Below are positions 1 through 8,618 of a stretch of DNA of 49,589 nucleotides, piece after piece (the stretch's first letter is position 1; every line of letters starts with the position of its first letter). A program made the translations under genes and the position numbers. Source of the stretch: Thermodesulfovibrionia bacterium (GTDB taxonomy: Bacteria > Nitrospirota > Thermodesulfovibrionia > UBA6902). Under the pieces are notes generated by a model. It ran no database searches and was not told where the DNA came from. It saw nothing but the letters and a program-made list of their open reading frames with translations. The stretch covers positions 1 to 49,589 of the forward strand of contig CAMYND010000011.1 of assembly GCA_947259645.1 (NCBI GenBank). The letters run 5' to 3'.

Positions 1-642
1 GTTGAAGCCCGTGTTCTGGGATCCCTTATTGAAAAGGAAAGGACCACCCCTGATTACTATCCCATGACGCTGAATTCTCTGACAAACGCCTGCAATCAGA
101 AATCTAACCGATCTCCTGTTGTTGCTTTTGATGAAACAACAGTGGTCCGGGGGCTGGAAAGCCTGCAGGAAAAGGGCCTTTCAGAGAAACTCTACAGGGC
201 TGAAAGCCGTGTGCCGAAATACCGGCACCTCTTTGATAAAGAACTCAACCTAACTCCGCCTGAGGTAGCGGTCATGTGTGAACTGATGCTCCGCGGCCCT
301 CAGACAACAGGTGAGCTCAGGAGCCGGGGGGAGAGGATGTACAAGTTTGGAGGTCTGCAGGAAGTCAAAGAAGTCCTCAGCGGACTGATGGACCGTGAGC
401 AGCCCCTTGTGATAATGTTTCCCCGCCAGGCCGGAAGAAAAGAAAACCGCTATGCCCACCTTCTTTCAGGTACACCGGAAACATCGGACATGGAGTTGTC
501 AGTACCGGATGAGCCTGCCACGATTGCCGTGCGTACTGAAAATGAGAGAATAGCCAAGCTTGAGAATGAGCTTGCAGCACTCCGGAATGAGTTCGATGCT
601 TTTATGGATGAATTCCGGAAATTCAAATCTCAATTCGAATAA
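1..642 (+). CDS. YceH/UPF0502 (DUF480) family protein, 5' end cut by window
   Basis: The frame is open from base 1, so the gene starts upstream and only 213 residues are seen. The visible N-terminus reads R-V-L-G-S-L-I-E-K-E followed by T-T-P-D-Y-Y-P and L-T-N-A-C-N-Q-K-S-N-R, the hallmark of the DUF480 (UPF0502, E. coli YceH) family. A second signature, L-M-L-R-G-P-Q-T-T-G-E-L-R-S-R, lies near residues 90-105. The family folds as two winged-helix domains and has no firmly established biochemical role, so a DNA-binding or regulatory job is inference. The last 30 residues form a charged heptad-like helix (E-R-I-A-K-L-E-N-E-L-A-A-L), probably a coiled coil. The internal ATG at 64 is not the true start, because conserved family sequence lies before it. 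Confidence 0.9.
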   Translation, partial: VEARVLGSLIEKERTTPDYYPMTLNSLTNACNQKSNRSPVVAFDETTVVRGLESLQEKGLSEKLYRAESRVPKYRHLFDKELNLTPPEVAVMCELMLRGPQTTGELRSRGERMYKFGGLQEVKEVLSGLMDREQPLVIMFPRQAGRKENRYAHLLSGTPETSDMELSVPDEPATIAVRTENERIAKLENELAALRNEFDAFMDEFRKFKSQFE

Positions 643-707
643 TGTTTGCAACGATTATCCTGATCAGTGCTCGGTTCTGACTGACACCCTGTTCATTTTA
701 TCACCAT

Positions 708-721
708 ATGACATATGTCAT
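708..721. promoter_or_regulatory. Perfect 14-bp palindrome, CRP/FNR-like operator candidate
   Basis: ATGACATATGTCAT is a perfect palindrome 46 bases before the msrAB start. It fits ATGAY-N4-RTCAT, a pattern found at four other intergenic sites in this window. The TGA-N6-TCA core resembles CRP/FNR-family operators. A TATAAT hexamer lies at 751-756, but it is so close to the ribosome binding site that it may be coincidental. Confidence 0.45.
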
Positions 722-767
722 GGTATGTGACGGTGGATCTCGCCTATCCTTATAATAGGAGTTGATA

Positions 768-1847
768 ATGATGAGAAGAACCGTGTTGAACGTTTTATCG
801 GGTTTATTAATAGCATCGGTCTGCCTTTGGGGAGGTTCCATAGCCGCCGCTGCTGAACCGGAAAAAGCCACTTTTGCCGGGGGTTGTTTCTGGTGTATGG
901 AGCCTCCCTATGAAAAACTGGACAGTATCGAGGATGTTGTCTCCGGCTACACAGGGGGCCATGACAGTGATCCTACGTACAGAGAAGTGTCAGCAGGAAC
1001 AACAGGACACTATGAAGCTATTCAGTTCAGCTACGATCCATTGAAAATCTCATACAGGGAACTTCTTGATATTTTCTGGAGACAGATTAACCCTACTGAT
1101 GGAGAAGGGCAGTTCGGGGACAGGGGTTCTCAATACAGGACCGCTATCTTTTACCACAGCGAAGAGCAGAAAGAGCAGGCTGAGCAGTCCAGGGCAGAAC
1201 TTGAAAAAACCGGGAGATATGATTCCCCTATTGTAACGGAAATACTTCCTGCTGTACATTTTTACACAGCAGAAGAGTACCATCAGGACTATTATGTGAA
1301 GAACCCTATACGGTATAAAGTGTACCGCTACTATTCAGGACGTGACAAGTACCTGGAAAAGATATGGGACAGGGATGAGAAAATGATTTCCCATAAGAGG
1401 AGTGAAAAATTCATGAAACCGTCAGATAAAGAGATCAAGGAAAAACTGACCCCGCTTCAGTATCAGGTAACCCAGGAAGACGGGACAGAAAGGGCCTTTG
1501 ATAACGAGTACTGGAACAACAAAAGCGAAGGCATATACGTGGACATTGTCTCGGGTGAGCCCCTTTTCAGTTCAAGGGAAAAGTACGAATCAGGCACGGG
1601 GTGGCCCAGCTTTACAGCGCCGATTGAGCCGGACAATGTCGTTGAAAAAGAAGACAAAGGCCTGTTTATGAAAAGAACTGAAGTTCGGAGCAGGCACGGG
1701 GATTCCCATCTGGGCCATGTATTCCCCGACGGGCCTGAACCAACAGGACTGCGATATTGCCTGAACTCGGCTTCACTTCGCTTTATCCCTCTGAAAGACC
1801 TGGAAAAAGAGGGATATGGGAAATATGTAACGCTCTTTAAAAAATAG
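768..1847 (+). CDS. msrAB: Secreted bifunctional methionine sulfoxide reductase MsrA-MsrB
   Basis: This 359-residue fusion repairs both S- and R-methionine sulfoxide. Residues 1-29 form a signal peptide ending near A-A-A-A-E, so it should act in the periplasm or be membrane-anchored. The MsrA domain (about 33-190) carries G-G-C-F-W-C with catalytic C40. The MsrB domain (about 210-350) has [18 protein letters not shown] and R-Y-C-L-N-S-A-S with catalytic C331. The MsrB part lacks the zinc-binding CxxC pairs, so it is the non-zinc form. ATG at 768 is chosen because AGGAG lies at 757-761; a TTG at 762 would have no spacing. The catalytic residues are ordinary cysteines, not selenocysteine. The next gene encodes a membrane thiol relay that could reduce it. 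Confidence 0.95.
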   Translation: MMRRTVLNVLSGLLIASVCLWGGSIAAAAEPEKATFAGGCFWCMEPPYEKLDSIEDVVSGYTGGHDSDPTYREVSAGTTGHYEAIQFSYDPLKISYRELLDIFWRQINPTDGEGQFGDRGSQYRTAIFYHSEEQKEQAEQSRAELEKTGRYDSPIVTEILPAVHFYTAEEYHQDYYVKNPIRYKVYRYYSGRDKYLEKIWDRDEKMISHKRSEKFMKPSDKEIKEKLTPLQYQVTQEDGTERAFDNEYWNNKSEGIYVDIVSGEPLFSSREKYESGTGWPSFTAPIEPDNVVEKEDKGLFMKRTEVRSRHGDSHLGHVFPDGPEPTGLRYCLNSASLRFIPLKDLEKEGYGKYVTLFKK

Positions 1848-1888
1848 AGACCAGAAGCGGAGCAACCGCTCTCCCTGGATGAAGCCTG

Positions 1889-4447
1889 ATGGTAAACTCA
1901 AAAAGAGTTACTGCACTCCTCGGAGTGCTTATCTGCATTCTTTTATTTTTCTCGCAGGCAGCTGCGGAGAAGGAATACTCGCGGGAAAAAGCGGAAGAGC
2001 TCTTTCATTTAATCCAGTGGCATGAATACCGGCTGGAGACCTTTCAAAAGGCTCTGGACGAGCAAAAACCTCTTTATCTTGTTCTTTCAGCGCCTGCATG
2101 GTGTTACTGGTGCCATGTGTACGAAAGTGAAGATTACCTCTATCACCCTGACCTCTATCCCTACATCAATAAAAACTTCATCGCAATTTTTATTGATTCT
2201 GATAAAAGACCTGACCTGACGAAAAAATATATTGAGGGCGGGTGGCCATCCACAACGATACTTACGCCTGACTTAAAAAGGATTAACGGGTTTTCCGGTC
2301 CTGTAGATCCTTCCCAGCTGAAGGACTATCTTGTCCGTATTGTTGATTTCCTGAAAGACAAATCATTTTATGAGGCGGACAAAGAGGTGACATACCGGGA
2401 AGTTGAGCCGAAGGTCCCGGAGGAAAAACATCTTGATGAAATAGAAAATGCCTTTTTGGAGCAGGCAGAGTCAGTGTATGACAGCACCTACGGGGGATTT
2501 ATTCAGGGTGGAAGCGGGCAGAAATTCCCGACAGGTCTTACCTATACGTATCTCCTGGAAAAGTATGAAGAGACAGGGAGAGCAGAGTATCTTCAGATGG
2601 TACAAACCTCATTCGACAACCAATATACAGATATTTCAGGTCTCAAAGACAAGTACAGACTATATGATCCAATAGAGGGCGGGTTTCACCGTTACAGCAC
2701 CAAAGAGGACTGGAGCATTCCCCATTACGAAAAAATGCTTGGTGATCAGGCAAAGTTACTGAGGGCTTATGCCCATTTGCTCAAGCTGACCGGAGAGAGC
2801 AGGGTTCAGAAATCTGTTGACGGCACAGTTTCTTTCATAAGAGAAAAATTCTTTGATGAAAAGGGCGGTTTCTATAGTTCCCAGGATGCCTACCTTGAAG
2901 AAAACTATTATGGATTAACAGAAGAGGAGAGAGCGGATTTGCCGCCTCCATACATCGATAAAACGAGAACGATCGATGCCAATGCCCTCATGGTGGGGAC
3001 ATTTCTCTCCTTGCATGAACTGTTTGGGAATGACAGCTACCGGGAGATTGCGGAAAGAAGCCTTGATTTTCTGAACAGCTCAATGATCGGGAATGACGGG
3101 GCATATTATTACTATGACTATGCTGAGGATAACCCCCGTCTGACAGGGCAGGCCCTTTCAAATTCATGGGCAATGCTTGCCTTCATTGAAGGATATTCTC
3201 TCCTGAACAAGAGAGAATATCTGGTAGCTGCTCAGAGGATCGCAGAGTATTCCCTGAACAATCTGTATGACTGGAATTCCGGGGGTTTTTTTGAAAGAAA
3301 CAGCAGCGACAGTGAATTTTATGCTCCCTTTGAACAGATTGACTTAACAAAACCTTATGGGGAAAACGCCGTATTTTCTTATGGTTTTCTCCGCCTGCAC
3401 CAGCTGACAAAAAAACTTGAATACCTGGAAAGCGGGCTGAAGACCCTGGGGTATATTCTCGGGGCCAGCCCTCCGGGAATGGAGGATGTATATTATGTTA
3501 TCAAGGCTGCCCGGCTGGTAAAAAAAGATGGTCTTCTCAGTGTGTATGAACAGAATCTCGGGGAAATAGCCCTGATTGCGGACAAGGGGAAATCAAATTT
3601 TTTTCTTTTCCGGAAATTTATGACCAGACAGGAGAGTCCCGCGCCTGAGGAGGCTCCTGTGCTGAAAGACGATGTTGCGTCTGCGGGGTTTGTCGTTCTT
3701 GCTGTCCTTGCATTTCTGGCAGGCATACTGAGTTTCCTCTCACCCTGTACTTTGCCTATACTGCCGGCATACTTTGCACAGGGTTTTCATGCGGGCAAGG
3801 GTGAGATTTTAAAAAATACGGTCTTTTTCTTTTTAGGGCTGGCAACGGTATTTTCCCTCTTCGGGATGGGAGCAACAATAGTCGGCGGGTTTCTCAGGGA
3901 ATATATGGATATATTTACGAAAGCAGCGGGGATACTGATCATTGTGCTCGGGACGCTCGAGATTTTTGGAAAGGGGTTTTCCGGGCTGAATATTTACCTC
4001 AAGGGGAATCACAAAACACCTCTGGGCTCCTATATTTTCGGATCTTTTTTTGCAGTTGGCTGGAGTGCCTGCATAGGACCTGTTCTGGCATCCCTGCTGT
4101 TGCTGTCCGCTGCCTCCGCGACAGTACTGAAAGGCACATCACTGTTGTTCATATATGCTCTGGGGCTGGCTGTTCCTTTAATGGTGGTGTCGCTCTTTTT
4201 TGACAGGATCCGGAGCAACAGGTTCTGGGAGTTCATGAAGGGGCGGGAACTCTCTTTTTCTCTTTTTAACAGGCAAATGGTTTTTCACTCAACATATCTG
4301 ATATCAGGGGTCATACTCATTCTGCTGGGGATCTTTATCTATAATGACTATCTCTACAAATTAAATCAGTTCACACTTAAAACAGAGTATGTGCAGGAAA
4401 TTATTATTAAAGGAGAGGAGTTTTTGAAAAAACTCTTTGTGAGATGA
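1889..4447 (+). CDS. DUF255 thioredoxin-like protein fused to CcdA-type membrane domain
   Basis: This 852-residue protein has a signal-like N-terminal hydrophobic segment (residues 7-25). Next comes a DUF255/YyaL-type thioredoxin fold with W-C-Y-W-C-H (C72 and C75), then a long helical-barrel region (about 180-560) with G-G-F-H-R-Y and P-H-Y-E-K-M-L, as in SPATA20/YyaL proteins. The C-terminal part (about 590-830) is a multi-pass CcdA/DsbD-beta domain with its two signature cysteines, S-P-C-T-L-P (C620) and G-W-S-A-C-I-G-P (C728). CcdA domains move electrons from cytoplasmic thioredoxin across the membrane. Sitting 41 bases after msrAB, it is a good candidate for the reductant supply of that enzyme; this pairing is inference. 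The architecture is larger than either parent family. Confidence 0.85.
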   Translation: MVNSKRVTALLGVLICILLFFSQAAAEKEYSREKAEELFHLIQWHEYRLETFQKALDEQKPLYLVLSAPAWCYWCHVYESEDYLYHPDLYPYINKNFIAIFIDSDKRPDLTKKYIEGGWPSTTILTPDLKRINGFSGPVDPSQLKDYLVRIVDFLKDKSFYEADKEVTYREVEPKVPEEKHLDEIENAFLEQAESVYDSTYGGFIQGGSGQKFPTGLTYTYLLEKYEETGRAEYLQMVQTSFDNQYTDISGLKDKYRLYDPIEGGFHRYSTKEDWSIPHYEKMLGDQAKLLRAYAHLLKLTGESRVQKSVDGTVSFIREKFFDEKGGFYSSQDAYLEENYYGLTEEERADLPPPYIDKTRTIDANALMVGTFLSLHELFGNDSYREIAERSLDFLNSSMIGNDGAYYYYDYAEDNPRLTGQALSNSWAMLAFIEGYSLLNKREYLVAAQRIAEYSLNNLYDWNSGGFFERNSSDSEFYAPFEQIDLTKPYGENAVFSYGFLRLHQLTKKLEYLESGLKTLGYILGASPPGMEDVYYVIKAARLVKKDGLLSVYEQNLGEIALIADKGKSNFFLFRKFMTRQESPAPEEAPVLKDDVASAGFVVLAVLAFLAGILSFLSPCTLPILPAYFAQGFHAGKGEILKNTVFFFLGLATVFSLFGMGATIVGGFLREYMDIFTKAAGILIIVLGTLEIFGKGFSGLNIYLKGNHKTPLGSYIFGSFFAVGWSACIGPVLASLLLLSAASATVLKGTSLLFIYALGLAVPLMVVSLFFDRIRSNRFWEFMKGRELSFSLFNRQMVFHSTYLISGVILILLGIFIYNDYLYKLNQFTLKTEYVQEIIIKGEEFLKKLFVR

Positions 4448-4471
4448 TAGCTGGCAGGATACAAGTAAATC

Positions 4472-7099
4472 TTATTTCTTGTCCTTTCGTATACACACTG
4501 CGCCGTCAAGATATTTCATTATTTCATCATAATCTTTTTTAGACTTTTCATACATCGTGGCATTTTCAATTGCTATGCCGCTCTGTTCCGCGAGGGAGGC
4601 TGCAAAGTCGATCTCCTGCTCGGCAAATTCCCTGTGTTCGGCTGTGAGCAATCTTAATATTCCGAGCACCTTGCCCCTTGCTACCACAGGGAGAGTAAGC
4701 ATACTTTTTATGCCTTCTTCCTGAGCTTCCTTCTGGTACTGGATCCTGCTGTCAGTTGTTACGTCATAGATCGCGACCGGTTTTTCTCTCAATGCCTTGA
4801 TAACATTTGCTTCAGTGTCAACCGGGCCTTTGTCCAAATATTTCTGGCTGAGACCATAGGTAGCGGCAAGATTCAGTTTTTTTCCGGTTGAATCAAGGAG
4901 CCGTATAGTGGCTGCCTTGAGGTTCATGACTTCAGGTATTTTGCTCACCACCATCTTCAGGACTTCATCAAGTTCAAGAGATGAACTGACCGCTCGTGTA
5001 ATTTCCTCAAAAAACCTGAGGTACTCTTTTTCCTTTGAAATTTCTTTTTTGAAATGTGTTGCATTTACGATCGCTATGGCTGTCTGTTCCGCGATTCCGG
5101 CCATGAACCTGCGGTCTTCCTCTTTGCATTGTATTTCTTTGTCCGTGTACAGTCTCAGTACACCCATGACATCATTCTGGTAGCGCATCGGAATAGACAA
5201 AATACTCCAGATACCTTCCTCAACTGCCTCCCGGTAATACCTGGAGTCCTTATGGTCAAGAATGTCGTATTTTGAAACCTCTTTCCCGGCCTGCGCGTCC
5301 TGAATGCTCTGATCATAGGAGACCGGCCCCTTGTTTGCGTATTTGTCGCTGATACCATAATAGGCAGCCAGTTCAAGCTGCTCCTTCTCTCTGTCCAGAA
5401 GCCGGAGGGAGCACCCCTTCAGTCCCATGACTTCAGGTATCTTTCTGACAATTAAATTGAGCATTTCATCGATATCAAGGGTTGAGCTTACGGCTTTTGT
5501 GATCTCTTCAAAAACCCTGAGGTACTCCTTTTCCTTTGACAGTTCTTTTTCAAAGTGTTTCGCGTTTACTATCGCAATAGCTGTCTGCTCAGCAATACCT
5601 GACATGAACCTGAGGTCTTCGTCTTTATACGTGATGGACTTGTCGTTATAGAGCCTGAGAACCCCCATGACCTCATTCTGGAAGCGCATTGGTACGGACA
5701 AAATACTTTTTATCCCTTCCTCTATGGCTTCCTTGTAATATTTCGAATCCTTATGTTCTGTCACGTCATACTCTGAGACAGCCTTGCCCGCGAGGGCGTC
5801 GTCAATGCTCTGGTCATAGGATACAGGACCCTTATTGGCATATTTCTGGCTGAGTCCGTAATGGGCGACCAGTTCAAGCTGTTTTTTGTCCTTATTCAGT
5901 AGCCTCAGTGATCCCGCTTTTATACCCATAACCTCAGGAATCTTTCTGACGATCATATCAAGCACTTCATTAAGGTTCAGGGAGGAGCTGACCGCTTTGG
6001 TTATTTCTTCAAAAACCCTGAGGTACTCTTTTTCATTCGATACTGCTGCCTCAAAGCGTCGTGCGTTTACTATCGCAATCGCAGCCTGTTCTGCCAGAGC
6101 TGATATGAACTTTAAGTCATCTTCAGTATATTTGACAGGTTCGGCGGTGTACATTCTCAGTACACCGATAACCTCTTTTTCAAACCTCAGCGGGATAGAG
6201 AGGATAGTCCTGATTCCTTCTTCTATGGCCTCTTTGTAATAGGGTGAATCCTCATGTTCAGTTATGTCATACACGGAAACGGGTTCACCGGCCAGGGCGT
6301 CATCTATGCTCTTGTCATATGAGACAGGGCCTTTATTGGCATACTTTTCACTGAGCCCGTAATAGGCTGCTATCTCCAGCTGCTGATTGTCCCTGTTCAA
6401 AAGACGAAGAAGGCTTGCCTTGACGCTCATTACCTTGACAACATTGGTTGTGATCAGCTGCAGGACTTCATCAATCGATATGCTGGCGCTTATTTCCTTG
6501 CATATCTTCTGGTAGCTTTCGAGGTAGACCTTCTTTTCAAATATCTGTTCAGCGCAGGAAGGGCACATGCCGTGGGTAAATATGCCAAACCCTTCATTGG
6601 TGAGAAAAGTCTCCAGCTGTTCCCAGTAATTGTCATCACTTCGTATTTTCTTGCACCATCCGCATATCGGGATCAGCCGTTCTTTTTTTTCTGTGAGCAA
6701 ATTCTGTTTTACTCTCTGGACGCACCCTGATATATCCTTGAAATTGACGATCACTCCGGTCATTTTCCCGTTATCAAAAACAGGGTTGGCACACTCTTCT
6801 ACAGGAATTGTGTTCTTGTCATCTGCCCGGAACAGGAAAAACCTGGTTACCGCCTTTTTTTCCTGGAAACAGAGGGCTACAGGATATTCAAATGGTTGAA
6901 TGGCACTTCCGCTTTCATCTTCATACTGAATGTAGTTTCCATTTACTGGTTTGCCTGTCATTTCAGCTGCGCTCAGACCGGTCATGCTTTCTGCCGCTTT
7001 ATTCCAGAAGCGTATCTTCTGGCTGCCGTCGACAAAATAGACCCCGTTTGTCATGTTATCGAGAATCTGGAGATATTGCTTAGTCTTTCGGCCGAACAT
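4472..7099 (-). CDS. PAS / zinc-motif / four tandem GAF domain sensor protein without output domain
   Basis: This is an 875-residue cytoplasmic signalling protein. Residues about 8-125 form a PAS domain (F-W-N-K-A-A-E-S-M-T-G-L). Residues about 143-190 hold a C-x2-C...C-x2-C segment (P-I-C-G-W-C-K-K-I-R and M-C-P-S-C) that often follows PAS in such sensors. Four GAF units then start near 195, 360, 527 and 694, with an exact 167-residue (501-base) step between the E-K-E-Y-L-R linkers of the first three. GAF1-3 share K-Y-A-N-K-G-P-V-S-Y-D and E-A-I-E/V-E-E-G-I; GAF4 is more diverged. No histidine kinase, GGDEF, EAL or HTH domain is present, so it must act through a partner. The GGDEF gene 112 bases upstream on the same strand is the obvious candidate. 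The ligand is unknown. Confidence 0.85.
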   Translation of the reverse strand: MFGRKTKQYLQILDNMTNGVYFVDGSQKIRFWNKAAESMTGLSAAEMTGKPVNGNYIQYEDESGSAIQPFEYPVALCFQEKKAVTRFFLFRADDKNTIPVEECANPVFDNGKMTGVIVNFKDISGCVQRVKQNLLTEKKERLIPICGWCKKIRSDDNYWEQLETFLTNEGFGIFTHGMCPSCAEQIFEKKVYLESYQKICKEISASISIDEVLQLITTNVVKVMSVKASLLRLLNRDNQQLEIAAYYGLSEKYANKGPVSYDKSIDDALAGEPVSVYDITEHEDSPYYKEAIEEGIRTILSIPLRFEKEVIGVLRMYTAEPVKYTEDDLKFISALAEQAAIAIVNARRFEAAVSNEKEYLRVFEEITKAVSSSLNLNEVLDMIVRKIPEVMGIKAGSLRLLNKDKKQLELVAHYGLSQKYANKGPVSYDQSIDDALAGKAVSEYDVTEHKDSKYYKEAIEEGIKSILSVPMRFQNEVMGVLRLYNDKSITYKDEDLRFMSGIAEQTAIAIVNAKHFEKELSKEKEYLRVFEEITKAVSSTLDIDEMLNLIVRKIPEVMGLKGCSLRLLDREKEQLELAAYYGISDKYANKGPVSYDQSIQDAQAGKEVSKYDILDHKDSRYYREAVEEGIWSILSIPMRYQNDVMGVLRLYTDKEIQCKEEDRRFMAGIAEQTAIAIVNATHFKKEISKEKEYLRFFEEITRAVSSSLELDEVLKMVVSKIPEVMNLKAATIRLLDSTGKKLNLAATYGLSQKYLDKGPVDTEANVIKALREKPVAIYDVTTDSRIQYQKEAQEEGIKSMLTLPVVARGKVLGILRLLTAEHREFAEQEIDFAASLAEQSGIAIENATMYEKSKKDYDEIMKYLDGAVCIRKDKK

Positions 7100-7211
7100 A
7101 ATCAGGTGCGGGGCTTTCCCCTCTCAAGGTTTTATCTGAATAAGATTCAGGCATAATCAAGCTTGCCTGTGATTGTAATGCAAAAAAATAATTTCAAGAA
7201 GATACAGTCCC

Positions 7212-8618
7212 TTATGCCAAAGATTCCTGTGCCGCAAAGACCACATTCTTAGTAGAAAATTTGCCATGATACATTGCGCTGTCAGCAAGTTTAAGCAGTG
7301 TGTCCTTGTCCTTTGCGTTGTCAGGATAGGATGCGATCCCAAAACTTGCGGTAAGCTTCAGGGACAGGTTTTCTCCTGTAATGAAACTATGTTTTTCTAT
7401 CGCTGTTCTCAACCGTTCAGCAACGAGGAAACTTGCCTCTCGCGAAGTGTGAGGCAGAATTATAACAAACTCGTCACCTCCATACCGTGATATGACATCA
7501 ACTTTTCTCAGGCATTCTCCGAGAAGCTGCGACATTTCAATCAGGACCCTGCTGCCCACAAGATGCCCGTGCTTGTCATTCACTTTCTTGAAATTGTCTA
7601 TATCCATAAATATGAGTGAAAACATGGACTGGTAACGCCGCGCTTTTTCTATTTCAATCTCTATTGCCTGGTCCAGGTATCTGGCATTGTAGACGCTTGT
7701 CAGGTCATCAGTAATAGATATCTCCTCTATTCTGTAATAGAGCAGGGTCCGCTTCAGGGTCATCGCGATATAGTGGGAGGCGCTGATCAGGATATTCATA
7801 TCAAACTCGGTAAATCTGCGGCCACCTTTTTTGTTAATCAGCTCGGTGGCCCCAATTACATTATTGTTCAGCTTCAAGGGAGCACAGATGAGAGAATGTA
7901 ATTTAATCCTCGAATATTTATCAGCTTTTTCATTGTAGCGCTTTTCCTCTGATACATCATGGACAGCCAGGGTTGTCCCTTTTTCCATAACCCAGCGGAT
8001 GAGACTCATGCGCCTGTCATATTTCACCCGATATATATTTTTTGAATCACGTACCGGTTTTATTTCACTGAGGACAGCATCATTGAGCAGAATGAACCCT
8101 GTCCTGGCCCCCGTCATCTCAGCTGCTTTCTTTAAAATCGAGTCAAGGTTCTTTTCCAGGTCTGAAGTGGCGTTGATCTCTTTTGTTATGTTGTCAATGA
8201 ACTCAAGTTCTTTCTCTTTTATGGTGAGCTCTGTCCTCAGGGCTTTCATGTCATGCTCCAAGGTTTTGTTCTGCAATATTTTTGCTGTCCATGAGTTAAA
8301 TTCTTTAAAGGAAAGCTGACTGGAAACCGGGTAGGCTGACCTGTCGTCGAGCCAGAGGCAGCTGCCCTCTGAACCTTCATGACTGGTCAGAATAAGTTTT
8401 GGTATATCCTTGGCAGCCACGGAGAATGTTTTGGACGAGCAGAAAGAGCGGGCAAGAGAACTATCAATTACAAGCAGCTCGAGGTTATTCTTCTGTATAA
8501 TGGCAAGAGCCTTTTTGAGACTTTTTTCATGAATCAGGCGAAACCCTCTGACAGTGAGTGATTTTTTGAAACCGTGAATAGAAGAGTCGCCCTTGTCTAT
8601 GAGGAGGATATTACGCAT
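7212..8618 (-). CDS. Receiver-like / GAF / GGDEF diguanylate cyclase
   Basis: This 468-residue protein probably makes cyclic di-GMP. The N-terminal 115 residues ([10 protein letters not shown]) look like a receiver domain without a clear phospho-acceptor pattern. A GAF domain follows (about 150-300, with [11 protein letters not shown]), then a GGDEF domain with intact R-Y-G-G-D-E-F near residue 380. The R-K-V-D just before it fits the RxxD inhibitory I-site, so product feedback is likely. The frame is open further upstream to 8741, but ATG at 8618 is preferred: it overlaps the secA stop by eight bases (ATGCGTAA), and the longer version would sit wholly inside secA coding sequence. The overlap suggests translational coupling to secA. 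Confidence 0.88.
   Translation of the reverse strand: MRNILLIDKGDSSIHGFKKSLTVRGFRLIHEKSLKKALAIIQKNNLELLVIDSSLARSFCSSKTFSVAAKDIPKLILTSHEGSEGSCLWLDDRSAYPVSSQLSFKEFNSWTAKILQNKTLEHDMKALRTELTIKEKELEFIDNITKEINATSDLEKNLDSILKKAAEMTGARTGFILLNDAVLSEIKPVRDSKNIYRVKYDRRMSLIRWVMEKGTTLAVHDVSEEKRYNEKADKYSRIKLHSLICAPLKLNNNVIGATELINKKGGRRFTEFDMNILISASHYIAMTLKRTLLYYRIEEISITDDLTSVYNARYLDQAIEIEIEKARRYQSMFSLIFMDIDNFKKVNDKHGHLVGSRVLIEMSQLLGECLRKVDVISRYGGDEFVIILPHTSREASFLVAERLRTAIEKHSFITGENLSLKLTASFGIASYPDNAKDKDTLLKLADSAMYHGKFSTKNVVFAAQESLA

Noticed and set aside
4440-4490. Terminator between the DUF255 and PAS/GAF genes
   Set aside because: Only a weak five-base ACAAG/CTTGT pairing is visible, with no clear T-run.
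5886-6239. Plus-strand frames within the GAF-repeat gene
   Set aside because: They recur at the GAF repeat period, as expected for shadows of repeated coding sequence.
7099-7211. Cyclic di-GMP riboswitch before the PAS/GAF gene
   Set aside because: Short hairpins are present (CTGAAT/ATTCAG at 7136-7150), but none of the conserved GEMM core sequence is seen.
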